Shown: positions 9,716-18,875 of the stretch, piece after piece
How positions within the stretch are numbered: the first letter of the stretch is position 1
How the letters are laid out: every line of letters starts with the position of its first letter
From: Candidatus Bathyarchaeota archaeon
Lineage (GTDB): Archaea; Thermoproteota; Bathyarchaeia; Bathyarchaeales; Bathycorpusculaceae
DNA: 64,000 nt
Direction of reading: 5' to 3'
Assembly: GCA_023488905.1 (NCBI GenBank)
Contig: JAMDCQ010000017.1
Coordinates: 1-64,000 of the forward strand
Made by a program: the position numbers and the translations under genes
The notes under the pieces: generated by a model
Seen by the model: only the letters and a program-made list of their open reading frames with translations
Told to the model about the DNA's origin: nothing
The model's database searches: none

Positions 9716-10627
9716 ACGTCTTTCATTTTTAACAACCCCCAAAAAATTTACACCATCGGCAAAGCAAAAGTGGGAGGACAACCAGGCGAACTCCCAACTT
9801 TTCTAGTAGGCTCCATATTCTGGCTGGGCCAGAAAATAGTGCAAGACCCAAACAAAGGCCGCTTCGATGAAAAAGAAGCAGAAAAAATCATCAACACAAT
9901 GCAAACCCAAAACGACATAACAGGCATTCCCTTCGGTTTCGACATTGTCGGCACAACCGAAGTTGCCTTTGAAAGATACATAGATTTTGTAGCAACACAT
10001 AGCGATGCACCGTTGGTTTTGGATGCTATGAGCCCTAATGCACGTATGGCCGCAGCTACGTTGGTTAAAAAGATGGGGCTCTCAAGCAGATGCATCTATA
10101 ACTCAGTCTACAAGGGCGTTATGGATTCAGAAATTGCTAACCTCAAAGAAAGCGGGATAGAATCCGCCATAGTATTAGCTAATAACCCAAAAGACAACAG
10201 TGTAGAAGGAAAAATTGACATCTTTCAAGAAGCACTCGTTTTAGCTAATAAAGCTGGCATAACTAAACCGTTTATCGACACAGCTATTCCAGCATTCGCT
10301 CCCGACATGGGCACAGCAGTTAGAGCAATAGCCGTTATGAGAGAAAAGTTTGGTTACCCAACAGGTTTGGGCAGCGGAAACGTTGTTACAACAATGGGCT
10401 GGGTTAAGGCAAACATCGCCAAAGAATTCCGCAAAGGAACCGTCACCTCAACCAACACCATCATGCAAATGGCAGGGGCTAATTACATAATGTTTGGCCC
10501 AGCTGAACAGGCAGAATGGGTATTTCCAGCCGCCGCAATTACCGACATATATATTGCCTCGGCAGCAGCTGACCTCGGCACACGACCGCTAGATGAAAAC
10601 CATCCGATCTACAAGGCCTTCCTATGA
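9716..10627 (+). CDS. mtrH: Tetrahydromethanopterin S-methyltransferase subunit H-like methyltransferase
   Basis: GGQPGELPTFLVGSIFW, TGLGSGNVVTTMGWVKANI, MQMAGANYIMFGPAE. Frame extends upstream of the GTG at 9770 as SFIFNNPQKIYTIGKAKV; ACG at 9716 is 8 nt after AAGGAGG. Confidence 0.88.
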   Translation, partial: TSFIFNNPQKIYTIGKAKVGGQPGELPTFLVGSIFWLGQKIVQDPNKGRFDEKEAEKIINTMQTQNDITGIPFGFDIVGTTEVAFERYIDFVATHSDAPLVLDAMSPNARMAAATLVKKMGLSSRCIYNSVYKGVMDSEIANLKESGIESAIVLANNPKDNSVEGKIDIFQEALVLANKAGITKPFIDTAIPAFAPDMGTAVRAIAVMREKFGYPTGLGSGNVVTTMGWVKANIAKEFRKGTVTSTNTIMQMAGANYIMFGPAEQAEWVFPAAAITDIYIASAAADLGTRPLDENHPIYKAFL

Positions 10628-10641
10628 TCCCGAACGTGTAG

Positions 10642-11184
10642 CTAGATGAGCTTGCCGATTCGCTTTGAATCGTCTTTGATTACCTGTAATTGTTCAGCGG
10701 TGGGCTTCCCCCGTACATCACCCAAACGGCCTTGTGTGCTGTGCTCAAGAGACCCGTGAAATTCGCTTAAGATGTACCATTCATCAAGTACATTGAAACC
10801 TATGTGCTCGAAATATTGCCCGATGTCCTTGCCGACAGGGGTTGCTTCGGCGATTCCAGTATGGGGTCCAGAGTAAGTTACAAAGACTATGGCGTTTTTG
10901 CCGGGTACTTTCGGGGCTGAGGGCTTGATTTTGCCGTTTTGGCGGTATTCGGCGAATTTTTTCTTCAGAAAGTTAGTCATGGGTTCTGGGGGATGCCAAG
11001 AGTATGAGGGGCAGCCGACACAGACTAAGTCGTAGTCAAAGTAGTCCAGTGCTTCGGCTTCTTCAGGCTTCTTTGTGGTTACCTGTAGTCCTGCTTCTGC
11101 TAAGCCTGTTTCGATGGCTTTTGCTACTTTTTCTGTGTTTCCAGTTTTCGACCAATAGATTATAAGTGCAGTTTTCATGCTCAA
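10642..11184 (-). CDS. Flavodoxin family protein, copy 1
   Basis: ALIIYWSKTGNTEKVAKAIE FMN loop; YDLVCVGCPSYSWHPPEPM. Confidence 0.85.
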   Translation of the reverse strand: MSMKTALIIYWSKTGNTEKVAKAIETGLAEAGLQVTTKKPEEAEALDYFDYDLVCVGCPSYSWHPPEPMTNFLKKKFAEYRQNGKIKPSAPKVPGKNAIVFVTYSGPHTGIAEATPVGKDIGQYFEHIGFNVLDEWYILSEFHGSLEHSTQGRLGDVRGKPTAEQLQVIKDDSKRIGKLI

Positions 11185-11348
11185 CTACCACAAATAACAG
11201 ACTCTATACGTGGCTTTTATGAGTTTTTAGTTGGGTGTGCTGGGTTCTGGCGAGTGCTTGAACGTTGGGGGATTGCTTCAAGTATAGGTGGGCAGCTGCC
11301 CGAGGGGTATTAATTTACTCGCCAGAGACCATTCAGCCCATGCGGTAC

Positions 11349-11735
11349 TTAGTGGGTGTGGTGGTGTTCGTGCGCGTGTGGACAACCGCCAGTTAAAGGC
11401 GCCAGTTTGCCCTCTTTAAAGTTAGCAATTACCTCGTTAACGGTGTTCCCGTCGGCTTTTAGCACCATAATTCCCGCATTCTGAAAACTGTGCAGTCCGC
11501 CGGGTCCCATGGCGCAGGCTATGATGACTGTGGGGTTTAGTGCGAGTAGGTTTTCGTGTGGGTGGCCTGTGCCGCCCGCGTGTTCGCCTGTGTTTGGGTC
11601 GATTTTTGTTTCGACGATTTGGCCGCGTCCGTTTAGGTCTATGGATGCGAAGTAGGGTGCTTTGCCGAAGTGTTGGGCTACTTTTGATTCTAATCCTCGG
11701 GAGTCTTCTACGGGTATTACGATTCGTTGTGTCAT
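11349..11735 (-). CDS. NifB/NifX-type dinitrogenase iron-molybdenum cofactor biosynthesis domain protein
   Basis: IVIPVEDSRGLESKVAQHFGKAPYFASIDL...ACAMGPGGLHSFQNAGIMV; His-rich tail. Confidence 0.85.
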   Translation of the reverse strand: MTQRIVIPVEDSRGLESKVAQHFGKAPYFASIDLNGRGQIVETKIDPNTGEHAGGTGHPHENLLALNPTVIIACAMGPGGLHSFQNAGIMVLKADGNTVNEVIANFKEGKLAPLTGGCPHAHEHHHTH

Positions 11736-11828
11736 AACATCGCCTTTATGTATTAGATGCTGACTGTTTAATCAGTAAACCATATTAATAGTTTACGTTT
11801 AGAAAATAAACACACAAGTGAAAACAAA

Positions 11829-12398
11829 ATGGACGAAGTAGACCGAAAAATAATCAGCCAACTCCAAAAAGACGCCCGCACAACCCTAAAAGACCTCGAA
11901 AAAATCACAGGATTCACCAGCATGGGCATCAAAAAAAGACTCAACAAACTCGTACAAAGCGGCGCCATAAAAAACCAAGCCCTAATCAACCCCACAGCCT
12001 TCGGACTCATCCCAGCCATGATACTACTAGAAATGAAAGACTCAGAAGCTATGCAGGACATAATGAACCGCTTCCGCGAATGCCCCAGAGTAGTCCACTT
12101 CTTCAAAACCATCGGAGGATACAACCTCATCGCGTTGGTAATCGCCGAAAACCAAGACACTCTCGACAGCATATCCGTAGAAAAATGCTCACTAAGAAGC
12201 AGCCCAGGCATCCGCCGCTCAGAATTCTACCCCATAAGCCAAAACGAATTCTCACAGTTCTTACAAATCAGAGAATACCTAACCCACAAAGGCAAAGACA
12301 AGGCACCCTGCAAAGTTGACTGCTGCACATGCGCAAGATACGAAGCAAAAAAATGCGTCGGTTGTCCCTCAACAGTGCATTACAGAGGTACCCTATAG
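11829..12398 (+). CDS. Lrp/AsnC-family regulator with C-terminal Cys cluster
   Basis: DEVDRKIISQLQKDARTTLKDLEKITGFT HTH, RAM-like domain, tail CKVDCCTCARYEAKKCVGC. Confidence 0.87.
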   Translation: MDEVDRKIISQLQKDARTTLKDLEKITGFTSMGIKKRLNKLVQSGAIKNQALINPTAFGLIPAMILLEMKDSEAMQDIMNRFRECPRVVHFFKTIGGYNLIALVIAENQDTLDSISVEKCSLRSSPGIRRSEFYPISQNEFSQFLQIREYLTHKGKDKAPCKVDCCTCARYEAKKCVGCPSTVHYRGTL

Positions 12399-12411
12399 GA
12401 GATGCAGGGTT

Positions 12412-13362
12412 TTGGCGATTGAAATTGTTAAGTTAAAAGAAGCGGCAAAACTAGAGATTGTTTCTTTAATGGATAACTCGGTGGATTTTCTCTCAAGCCC
12501 CACCCGTGAAGAGGTACGTGGGTTTTGGCAGTGGAGCCGTTCGCGTGGGGAAATGCCGATTGCTGAGCACGGATTCTCTATGCTTGTGAGAGTTTTCAGC
12601 GGCGAAAAGGCTTGCAGTATTCTTTTTGATACTGGCACCAGTCCCGAGGGTGTCGTTGAGAATGCAGCGCGGATGGAAATTGATTTAGGGGAAGTGTCAT
12701 ATGTTGTGCTTTCCCACGGTCACTATGACCACTTCGGCGGGTTGAAAGGAGCAGTCAAGACCATAAACAAAAAGGACCTGCCGATAATTGCACATGAAAA
12801 CATGATGAAGCGACGGGGAACCGCCAATTCCAAGGGAGAAATCAGGGAATACTCGACTTTGCCCAAAATAGAGGAGCTGTACCCTGCAAAATTTGTCTAC
12901 AACAAAGAGCCAATGTTGATTGCTAAAGATTATGCTTGTGTGACAGGGGAGATACCTCGAAAAGTAGACTTCGAAAAGGGACTGTTGCAGAACCGAATTT
13001 TCAGCGACGGCTCTTGGCAGCCTGACCACTTGATTTTAGATGACCGCACATTAGTCTTAAATGTCAAAGGCAAGGGCTTAGTTGTTATTTCTGGATGTGC
13101 ACATGCTGGAATAATTAACACCATACGTTATGCTCAACAAATAACGGGAACCAGAAAAGTCTACGCTGTACTGGGAGGCTTCCACCTTGCAGGGAGAGAA
13201 TTTGAGAAAAGAATCGAGCCCACATTAGAGGCGTTAAAACAAATTAACCCTGAATTACTCGTGCCGTCGCATTGTACAGGTTGGCGAGCAGCCTACAGCA
13301 TTTACCAACAGTTTTCAGCGTCCTTCGTAGCTAATAGTGTTGGCAACCGTTACTTGCTGTGA
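12412..13362 (+). CDS. MBL-fold metallohydrolase (dihydropterin/RFAP-synthase-like family)
   Basis: LFDTGTSPEGVVENA, LSHGHYDHFGGLKG, SGCAHAGIINTIRYAQ, GGFHLAG. TTG start at 12412 preferred over 12316. Confidence 0.82.
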   Translation: MAIEIVKLKEAAKLEIVSLMDNSVDFLSSPTREEVRGFWQWSRSRGEMPIAEHGFSMLVRVFSGEKACSILFDTGTSPEGVVENAARMEIDLGEVSYVVLSHGHYDHFGGLKGAVKTINKKDLPIIAHENMMKRRGTANSKGEIREYSTLPKIEELYPAKFVYNKEPMLIAKDYACVTGEIPRKVDFEKGLLQNRIFSDGSWQPDHLILDDRTLVLNVKGKGLVVISGCAHAGIINTIRYAQQITGTRKVYAVLGGFHLAGREFEKRIEPTLEALKQINPELLVPSHCTGWRAAYSIYQQFSASFVANSVGNRYLL

Positions 13363-13369
13363 CTCCACC

Positions 13370-14140
13370 TTACTCTAAAAACAGCAATAATATCATCGGG
13401 AGAATCCCCATGACTAAGGCTAAGAGTTGGAGAGCAGATTTTTTTGGTTCAGGCGTATCCTTGCGCAGCTCAGGGATCAAATCGGAACCTGCTATGTAGA
13501 TAAAGTTGCCTGCAGCAAAAGGAATCAAAAGCGGAACAAACCCCTCAATGACCGAACCTAAAGCAAGCGCAATCACCGCGCCTCCCACAGCAGTAAGAGC
13601 AGTTAGAAAGTTGAAGAGCACCGCTTTCTTTTTGCTGAAACCACCATAAACTAGCACCCCAAAGTCCCCCATTTCTTGTGGTATCTCGTGGAAAACTACT
13701 GCAATTGTGGTAGCTATGCCCAAAGGTACGCTAGCTAAGTAGCTGGCGCCAATGATTAGTCCGTCTATGAGGTTGTGGACGCTGTCGCCGAAGAGGTTCA
13801 TGTAGGCAAAGGAGTGAGGATGTTCGCCTGATGTGGGGATGTGACAGTGGCGCCATTGTAGGAACCGTTCTACTGCGAAAGAGGACAGGATACCTGTTAG
13901 GATTATGAGGGCGGTTGTGGTTTCGAAGCCTGTTTCGATGGCTTCTGGGAGGAGGTGGAGGAATACGTCGCCTAGGAGGCCTCCTGCGGCGAAGCTTACG
14001 AGGTATATGAAGGCTTTTTTGAGTTTTGTTTCTGATACCCAGAGGAAGGATATACCTCCGAGTGCTATTGCGCTGACTGCTATGACGCTGAGGATGGCTA
14101 GTGCCCATTCAATCATGGTGATCAAGTGGTCGTTTAACAC
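13370..14140 (-). CDS. ZIP family metal transporter
   Basis: GDVFLHLLPEA, HNLIDGLIIGA, FHEIPQEMGDFGVLVYGG. Confidence 0.9.
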   Translation of the reverse strand: MLNDHLITMIEWALAILSVIAVSAIALGGISFLWVSETKLKKAFIYLVSFAAGGLLGDVFLHLLPEAIETGFETTTALIILTGILSSFAVERFLQWRHCHIPTSGEHPHSFAYMNLFGDSVHNLIDGLIIGASYLASVPLGIATTIAVVFHEIPQEMGDFGVLVYGGFSKKKAVLFNFLTALTAVGGAVIALALGSVIEGFVPLLIPFAAGNFIYIAGSDLIPELRKDTPEPKKSALQLLALVMGILPMILLLFLE

Positions 14141-14147
14141 AAGTCAG

Positions 14148-14176
14148 TTATTAAAAAGTTACTAAATTGTTAATAA
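14148..14176. promoter_or_regulatory. Candidate NikR operator-like dyad TTATTAA-N15-TTAATAA
   Basis: Arms start 22 nt apart, between divergent ZIP and nikR. Confidence 0.35.
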
Positions 14177-14217
14177 AACCTTATATTCCTAAAGTGCCAA
14201 TCTTAATAAGACCCTAA

Positions 14218-14604
14218 ATGAGCATAATCAGCCTATCCATCCCAAAACCCCTCCTAGAAAAAGTCGACGCCTACATAAAAGAACAAGGCTACGCAAACCG
14301 CTCCGAAATCGTCCGCCAAGCCCTAAGAGCATACCTCTCAGAAACCAAACACCTAGAAGAACTCAAAGGAAACATAACCGCCACCATAACCATAATCTAC
14401 CAAAAAGGCCACAGAACCGGACAAACCATCGACAACCAACACCACTTCAACAACGTAGTCTTAACTTTTCTACATACTCACATAGAGGAAGGTATCTGCA
14501 TCGAAGTCATCGTAGCCAAAGGCGACGCCCAAACCATGAAGGAATTCATTACCGCCCTAAGAGCAAACAGGCAGGTTTCAGAAGTTAAAGTCACCCTCCT
14601 CTAA
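14218..14604 (+). CDS. nikR: NikR-type nickel-responsive CopG regulator
   Basis: RHH N-terminus (SLSIPKPLLEKVDAYIKEQGYANRSEIVRQALR); HRTGQTIDNQHHFNN...HTHIEEGICIEVIVAKG. Confidence 0.9.
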   Translation: MSIISLSIPKPLLEKVDAYIKEQGYANRSEIVRQALRAYLSETKHLEELKGNITATITIIYQKGHRTGQTIDNQHHFNNVVLTFLHTHIEEGICIEVIVAKGDAQTMKEFITALRANRQVSEVKVTLL

Positions 14605-14695
14605 AGCAAGCACCAAGTTTAGCTGTTAAATCAAGCTCAGTCGAAAACCCTTCAAGAGTTATCCCTCTTTAACAGCAGATCAAAATTATTGGTCC

Positions 14696-14825
14696 CGATT
14701 CAGGAAAGCTCCACAACCAACCAGCAAACGCCCACAGCAACCAAACAAAAAACCGACGCCAAACCGCAATCTGCTGGTTGTTGTTCTGTATAGCAGGTTT
14801 TTCGCCAACAACTATAGAAAAAAGA
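14696..14825 (-). repeat. Repeat family B, copy 1
   Basis: Reverse complement TTTTTTCTATAGTTGTTGGCGAAAAACCTGCTATACAGAACAACAACCAGCAG..., similar to 18.6 and 36.5 kb. Confidence 0.65.
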
Positions 14826-14897
14826 ATTTTATCTATGTTCTTGACTAAGCATTAAACCGTTCTTAGGAATGTTAGAACACCAAAAGGGGCAAGGAAA

Positions 14898-15461
14898 TCA
14901 TTCGGGCGTTTTGCAAATGCGTTTTGCGTCGTCTTTAACGCCTTGCAATTGTTCGGCTGTGGGTTTACCCCTGAGGTCGCCTAGTCGGCCTTGCGTGTTG
15001 CTTTCTTTTGAACCGCGGAACTCACTTAGAACATACCATTCAGCTAAAACAGTGAAGCCTATGTGTTCAAAGTATTGTCCTATATCTTTACCCACCGGGG
15101 TAGCTTCAGCGATTCCTGTGTGTGGACCGGAATAGGTTACGAAAACTATGGCTTTTTTACCCCCGACTTTTGGGGCGCCAAGCCTGATTTTTCCGTTTTC
15201 TCGATAATAATTGAATTTTTTCTTTAGAAAATTCGTCATCTGCTCAGGCGGATGCCAAGAATGCGAAGGACAACCTACACAAATCAAGTCGTAATCAAAC
15301 CAGTCCAGGTTTTCGGCTTCCTCAGGCTTCTTGATGGTTACATGGAGGTTAGCTTCTTCTAAACCCAGCTTTATGGCGTTGGCTACTTTCTCTGTGTTAC
15401 CAGTTTTAGACCAGTAGATTATCAGTGCAGTTTCCATTTTTTTAAACTCGAAGGGTTTCAT
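14898..15461 (-). CDS. Flavodoxin family protein, copy 2
   Basis: Strongly similar throughout to 10642..11184. Confidence 0.85.
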   Translation of the reverse strand: MKPFEFKKMETALIIYWSKTGNTEKVANAIKLGLEEANLHVTIKKPEEAENLDWFDYDLICVGCPSHSWHPPEQMTNFLKKKFNYYRENGKIRLGAPKVGGKKAIVFVTYSGPHTGIAEATPVGKDIGQYFEHIGFTVLAEWYVLSEFRGSKESNTQGRLGDLRGKPTAEQLQGVKDDAKRICKTPE

Positions 15462-15648
15462 TAAATTGTTCGCCTGATTAATTTCAATAGGAAATGCTGT
15501 TTCTGCCGATTCATATGTATTTGCGCTTTAAATCGGGAAAGGCATGCGGATAGCAACAAAATTGTGCCATGCCGATTTTTGTCCTTTACAGGGAGAGGGG
15601 CCGCAGAGCAGGAGCGTAACACCAACGTTACCGACTGGAAACAGAAAG

Positions 15649-16437
15649 CTAAGCGGATTTCTTCAGCAACAACTCGCAAATGCTATCAATGGTCTTAACT
15701 GCTTCGATTTCGTTGTTCTTCAGCGGAGTTACACCGAGCATGTCGGATTCGATGACTTTTTGGTCCCATGGAATGTAGGCGAGTACGTTGATTCCGTTTT
15801 GGTCGGCGAAGGTTTGGATGGCTTGTTTTTGGGCGTCGTTCATTACGCGGTTGCCGATGAGGTGGAGGTTCTTCATACCTGCCGCTGATGCGAGATCGTG
15901 GATGTGTTTGGCGATTTCCAACGACTTCAAATTGGAGTCTGCGACGATTAGGAGGTGGTCGACTTGTCTTGCGGTGCCTCTGCCGATGTGCTCTACGCCT
16001 GCTTCGAGGTCTAAGACGACGGCTTCGTTGCGTTCCACAACAAGGTGCCGTAGCAATGCGCGGATGACGGCGGTTGGTGCACACATGCAGCCTGCGCCCA
16101 TCGATTGCACGGTACCCATGACGATGAGGTTTGCGCCCAGCGGGGTTGGTACCGAGTACTGTTTGACTATGTCGTCTACTGAGAAGTTGAGGTTGTAGAC
16201 ATGTGAGTAGCCTGTGCTTGTTTTTGACTCTACAAGCGGCTTATTTTCTGAAATGGGCACTATTTTACGGGTTTCTTCAGCTGAAAGACCCAGAGTTAAG
16301 CCCAGATTCGGTGAAGAATCCGCATCTATAGCTATAGTCTTCAAATTCCTCTCAGCGAAACCTCTGGCTAATCCGCCCGCGATGAGGGTTTTGCCTACTC
16401 CGCCTTTACCAGCAACAGCAACCTTCATAATAATCAC
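15649..16437 (-). CDS. CooC-like nucleotide-binding maturation ATPase, second copy
   Basis: MKVAVAGKGGVGKTLIAGGLARGFAE, CMCAPTAVIRALL, LDLEAGVEHIGRGTARQVD. Confidence 0.87.
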   Translation of the reverse strand: MIIMKVAVAGKGGVGKTLIAGGLARGFAERNLKTIAIDADSSPNLGLTLGLSAEETRKIVPISENKPLVESKTSTGYSHVYNLNFSVDDIVKQYSVPTPLGANLIVMGTVQSMGAGCMCAPTAVIRALLRHLVVERNEAVVLDLEAGVEHIGRGTARQVDHLLIVADSNLKSLEIAKHIHDLASAAGMKNLHLIGNRVMNDAQKQAIQTFADQNGINVLAYIPWDQKVIESDMLGVTPLKNNEIEAVKTIDSICELLLKKSA

Positions 16438-16548
16438 AAACTAAAGAGAAATTGCTTGCCAAATTAATTTACGTTTCTTATCGTTTGGGGGGTTTTCTTT
16501 ATTTTTTTGGTTTCTGCAGAGTTAGCCGAACTTTCGGGAACGCACCGG

Positions 16549-16590
16549 ACACCCCCTCTATAGGTGCAGTGCATAAGTTGGTTATTGGGA
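16549..16590 (+). repeat. Repeat family C, copy 1
   Basis: ACCCCCTCTATAGGTGCAGTGCATA motif, also at 29.29 kb. Confidence 0.55.
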
Positions 16591-16608
16591 TCAAAAACAT
16601 CTATAATG

Positions 16609-17142
16609 TCAAGAGCTTGTAGCAGGCGACTTTTCTTTGAAGTATTCGTCTGTTAGTTTCTTTACACGTTCATTTTGTAGTTTGCGTCTTTTCTTTCCCC
16701 GTACATCTATGGCAAGCATGAAAATGTAGGGCAACGACAGGTAGAAGGCAGCGAAGAATATGTTGCTAAACAGTTGCGTATAGGGGTTAGCCATTACTGT
16801 ATTTGGGTCTGCCAAGTTGAAGCCGTTCCCTGCAAGGATGTCGATTACGACGAAGCCCATCAGGGTTAAGGTTAAACAGGCAAGGAACTGCACAAAAACA
16901 CTTCGTTCTTTGCCCAGAATGAGGCTTGGAATAATCGAGGATAATACGAATACCCAGGCGAAAGCGTAGACGAAGATAACCATGTCGATTCTGGAAGCCA
17001 ACCACAAACCCAGAACGGGAACATAGACTGCTAAAGAATCAACAACGGTTGTTACTGCTGTCTGTGTGAAGATTTGGTAGCTCACCATAAGAGCCCAAGC
17101 TACTGACAGATATGCGGGAGTTAGCAGTGCAGCTTTAACCAA
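16609..17142 (-). CDS. Membrane protein, unknown function
   Basis: Several transmembrane segments. Confidence 0.6.
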   Translation of the reverse strand: MVKAALLTPAYLSVAWALMVSYQIFTQTAVTTVVDSLAVYVPVLGLWLASRIDMVIFVYAFAWVFVLSSIIPSLILGKERSVFVQFLACLTLTLMGFVVIDILAGNGFNLADPNTVMANPYTQLFSNIFFAAFYLSLPYIFMLAIDVRGKKRRKLQNERVKKLTDEYFKEKSPATSS

Positions 17143-17217
17143 TCAAGCCACCCATTATTGTACAATTGTAAGGTAATTCACTATATTTAACCTGTTTCTT
17201 AATAGATTTTATGCAAT

Positions 17218-17568
17218 TCAATGTTGAACAGACGTACATCTGATACTATGAGGTAACGCCGCGACATTGAAAAGATCAACCGATGCGTTAGCCTTAAAGA
17301 CCTTCTCATGCCCCACCTTCTGCTTCGACACCGCACCCATAAGGCAGAGTTCATTTAGGTTTTTGCTTTCAAACGCGCGGCATCGCTGCGTTATCCGGCT
17401 GACTTGTGTGGCTGTTCCGGACCCGATTTTCTGCAACGCCAGCAAGGTTGGCAAAAGACGACTTGACACTTGAATCTGAACCTGCGGCATCTGGCTAATT
17501 TTGGCGTCGATACATTCTATTTGCTTAACCAGTTTGGCTAAGGTTGCTCTAAGTTCAACGTCGTTCAT
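17218..17568 (-). CDS. Winged-helix protein (MarR-like)
   Basis: LLPTLLALQKIGSGTATQVSRITQRCRAFESKNLNELCLMGAVSKQ. Confidence 0.55.
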   Translation of the reverse strand: MNDVELRATLAKLVKQIECIDAKISQMPQVQIQVSSRLLPTLLALQKIGSGTATQVSRITQRCRAFESKNLNELCLMGAVSKQKVGHEKVFKANASVDLFNVAALPHSIRCTSVQH

Positions 17569-17762
17569 TTTATCCCTCTTGGATTTATTTTAAAAATGTG
17601 TTAACGCCTTGTTTGTCTATTGGGTTCGTTTTCAATATAAATTTTGTGCATACTATTGGCACCATATAGACACCGAAAAGCACCCTTTTGGTATATTTGT
17701 GTGGCTCACATGATGGACAACACCTAAGAAGCCTCACAAGTTAGTGCCAATAGAGGTGAACT

Positions 17763-18308
17763 TTGGAATTGAAGGTATTCTGGGCAGGCCTTTGTACAGC
17801 CATACTTTTGGGCGCAGTTGCGACCGGCACCTATGGGGTCCTCAACATCACCAAAACAATATCCTCCAGCGGCACCGTCTCCACCATTAACGTGGAAGTT
17901 TACAGTGACAGCGCATGCACACAAACAGCAACAAACATAAACTGGGGCAATCTCTCACCGGGAACCTCAGCAACCTACACACTCTACATTAAAAACACAG
18001 GTAACACCGCGGAAACATTGAGTATGGCAACAAACAATTGGTCGCCCCAGACAGTTTCACAGTACATAACGATAACTTGGAACCGCAACAATGCAGTGTT
18101 AGAGGCAAATCAGATGCTGCAGGCAACCCTAACGTTGACTGTTTCCTCCTTCATAGACAATAGCATAACGGCCTTTAGCAACCAAATCATCATTTCGGGC
18201 ACCATAGCACCAGCGCCCATTTCTGCAGTCATATGCTTTCTTTGTCAGCGTAAGCTAACTGACACTTTTTACAGTAGCTTTTTTAGTAGCCAGATTGTTT
18301 TTTGTTAG
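17763..18308 (+). CDS. Secreted/anchored protein (camelysin/TasA-like signal region)
   Basis: N-terminal hydrophobic signal, then GTYGVLNITKTISSSGTVSTINVEVYSDSACTQ. Confidence 0.55.
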   Translation: MELKVFWAGLCTAILLGAVATGTYGVLNITKTISSSGTVSTINVEVYSDSACTQTATNINWGNLSPGTSATYTLYIKNTGNTAETLSMATNNWSPQTVSQYITITWNRNNAVLEANQMLQATLTLTVSSFIDNSITAFSNQIIISGTIAPAPISAVICFLCQRKLTDTFYSSFFSSQIVFC

Positions 18309-18333
18309 CTTAACTGCAGACAAGGACCTATCC

Positions 18334-18546
18334 GTGAAATTAAACTCGAAATATGCTGGTGCCCTCACAACAGTCCTTATGGTGATAGTGATGGCTACGA
18401 CTATGACCTTCACAATGACCTCCGTTATGACGGGTTGGACAGCGGGTTTCGCAGAAAGATTCGCAACAGGATGGCTAATCGGAGTCGCGGTAGGTTTACC
18501 AACGGGTCTGCTTTTTGTTCCCCTGATTAAGACGGCTAGTTTGTAA
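18334..18546 (+). CDS. Two-TM protein, DUF2798-like
   Basis: GTG start; LMVIVMATTMTFTMTSVMTGWTAGFAERFATGWLIGVAVGLPTGLLFVP. Confidence 0.6.
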   Translation: MKLNSKYAGALTTVLMVIVMATTMTFTMTSVMTGWTAGFAERFATGWLIGVAVGLPTGLLFVPLIKTASL

Positions 18547-18576
18547 GGTCTGCTTACCCTGAGATAGGCGCTTTGT

Positions 18577-18722
18577 TTTTTCTATAGAAGTTGTTGGCGG
18601 AGAGTTGCTATACACAACAACAACCAACGGCTTGTTGTGGCGACTGCTTTTTTGGTTCAGGCTTAACTGATGTTTGCGCTCTGGTTGTGGCTGATTTCAC
18701 AAGCAGAACAGTCTGCAAACAG
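18577..18722 (+). repeat. Repeat family B, copy 2
   Basis: TTCTATAGAAGTTGTTGGCGGAGAGTTGCTATACACAACAACAACCA...CTGGTTGTGGCTGATTTCACAAGCAG. Confidence 0.65.
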
Positions 18723-18748
18723 AAACACCTTGTGATTAGTCGAAAAGT

Positions 18749-18825
18749 AATTGGTGTGGAGGGGGGATTTGAATCCACGAACCCCTGCGGGATAAGAGCC
18801 TTAGTCCTACGTCGTTGTCCATGCT
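18749..18825 (-). pseudogene. Truncated tRNA-Leu 3' fragment (attR-like)
   Basis: RC AGCATGGACAACGACGTAGGACTAAGGCTCTTATCCCGCAGGGGTTCGTGGATTCAAATCCCCCCTCCACACCAATT; about 8 differences over 78 nt from the tRNA-Leu at 19.5 kb; no 5' acceptor strand found. Confidence 0.85.
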
Positions 18826-18875
18826 ATACAGTTACAGATAGGAAATTTTAAATCTATAATTATAGTTATAGATAT

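Noticed and set aside
9770-9772. GTG at 9770 as the mtrH start
   Set aside because: Conserved N-terminal sequence continues upstream to a strong Shine-Dalgarno; the GTG would truncate it.
18749-18825. Second functional tRNA-Leu (anticodon AAG)
   Set aside because: Acceptor 5' strand absent, T-stem GTGGA/CCCCC mismatched; called as a truncated fragment.
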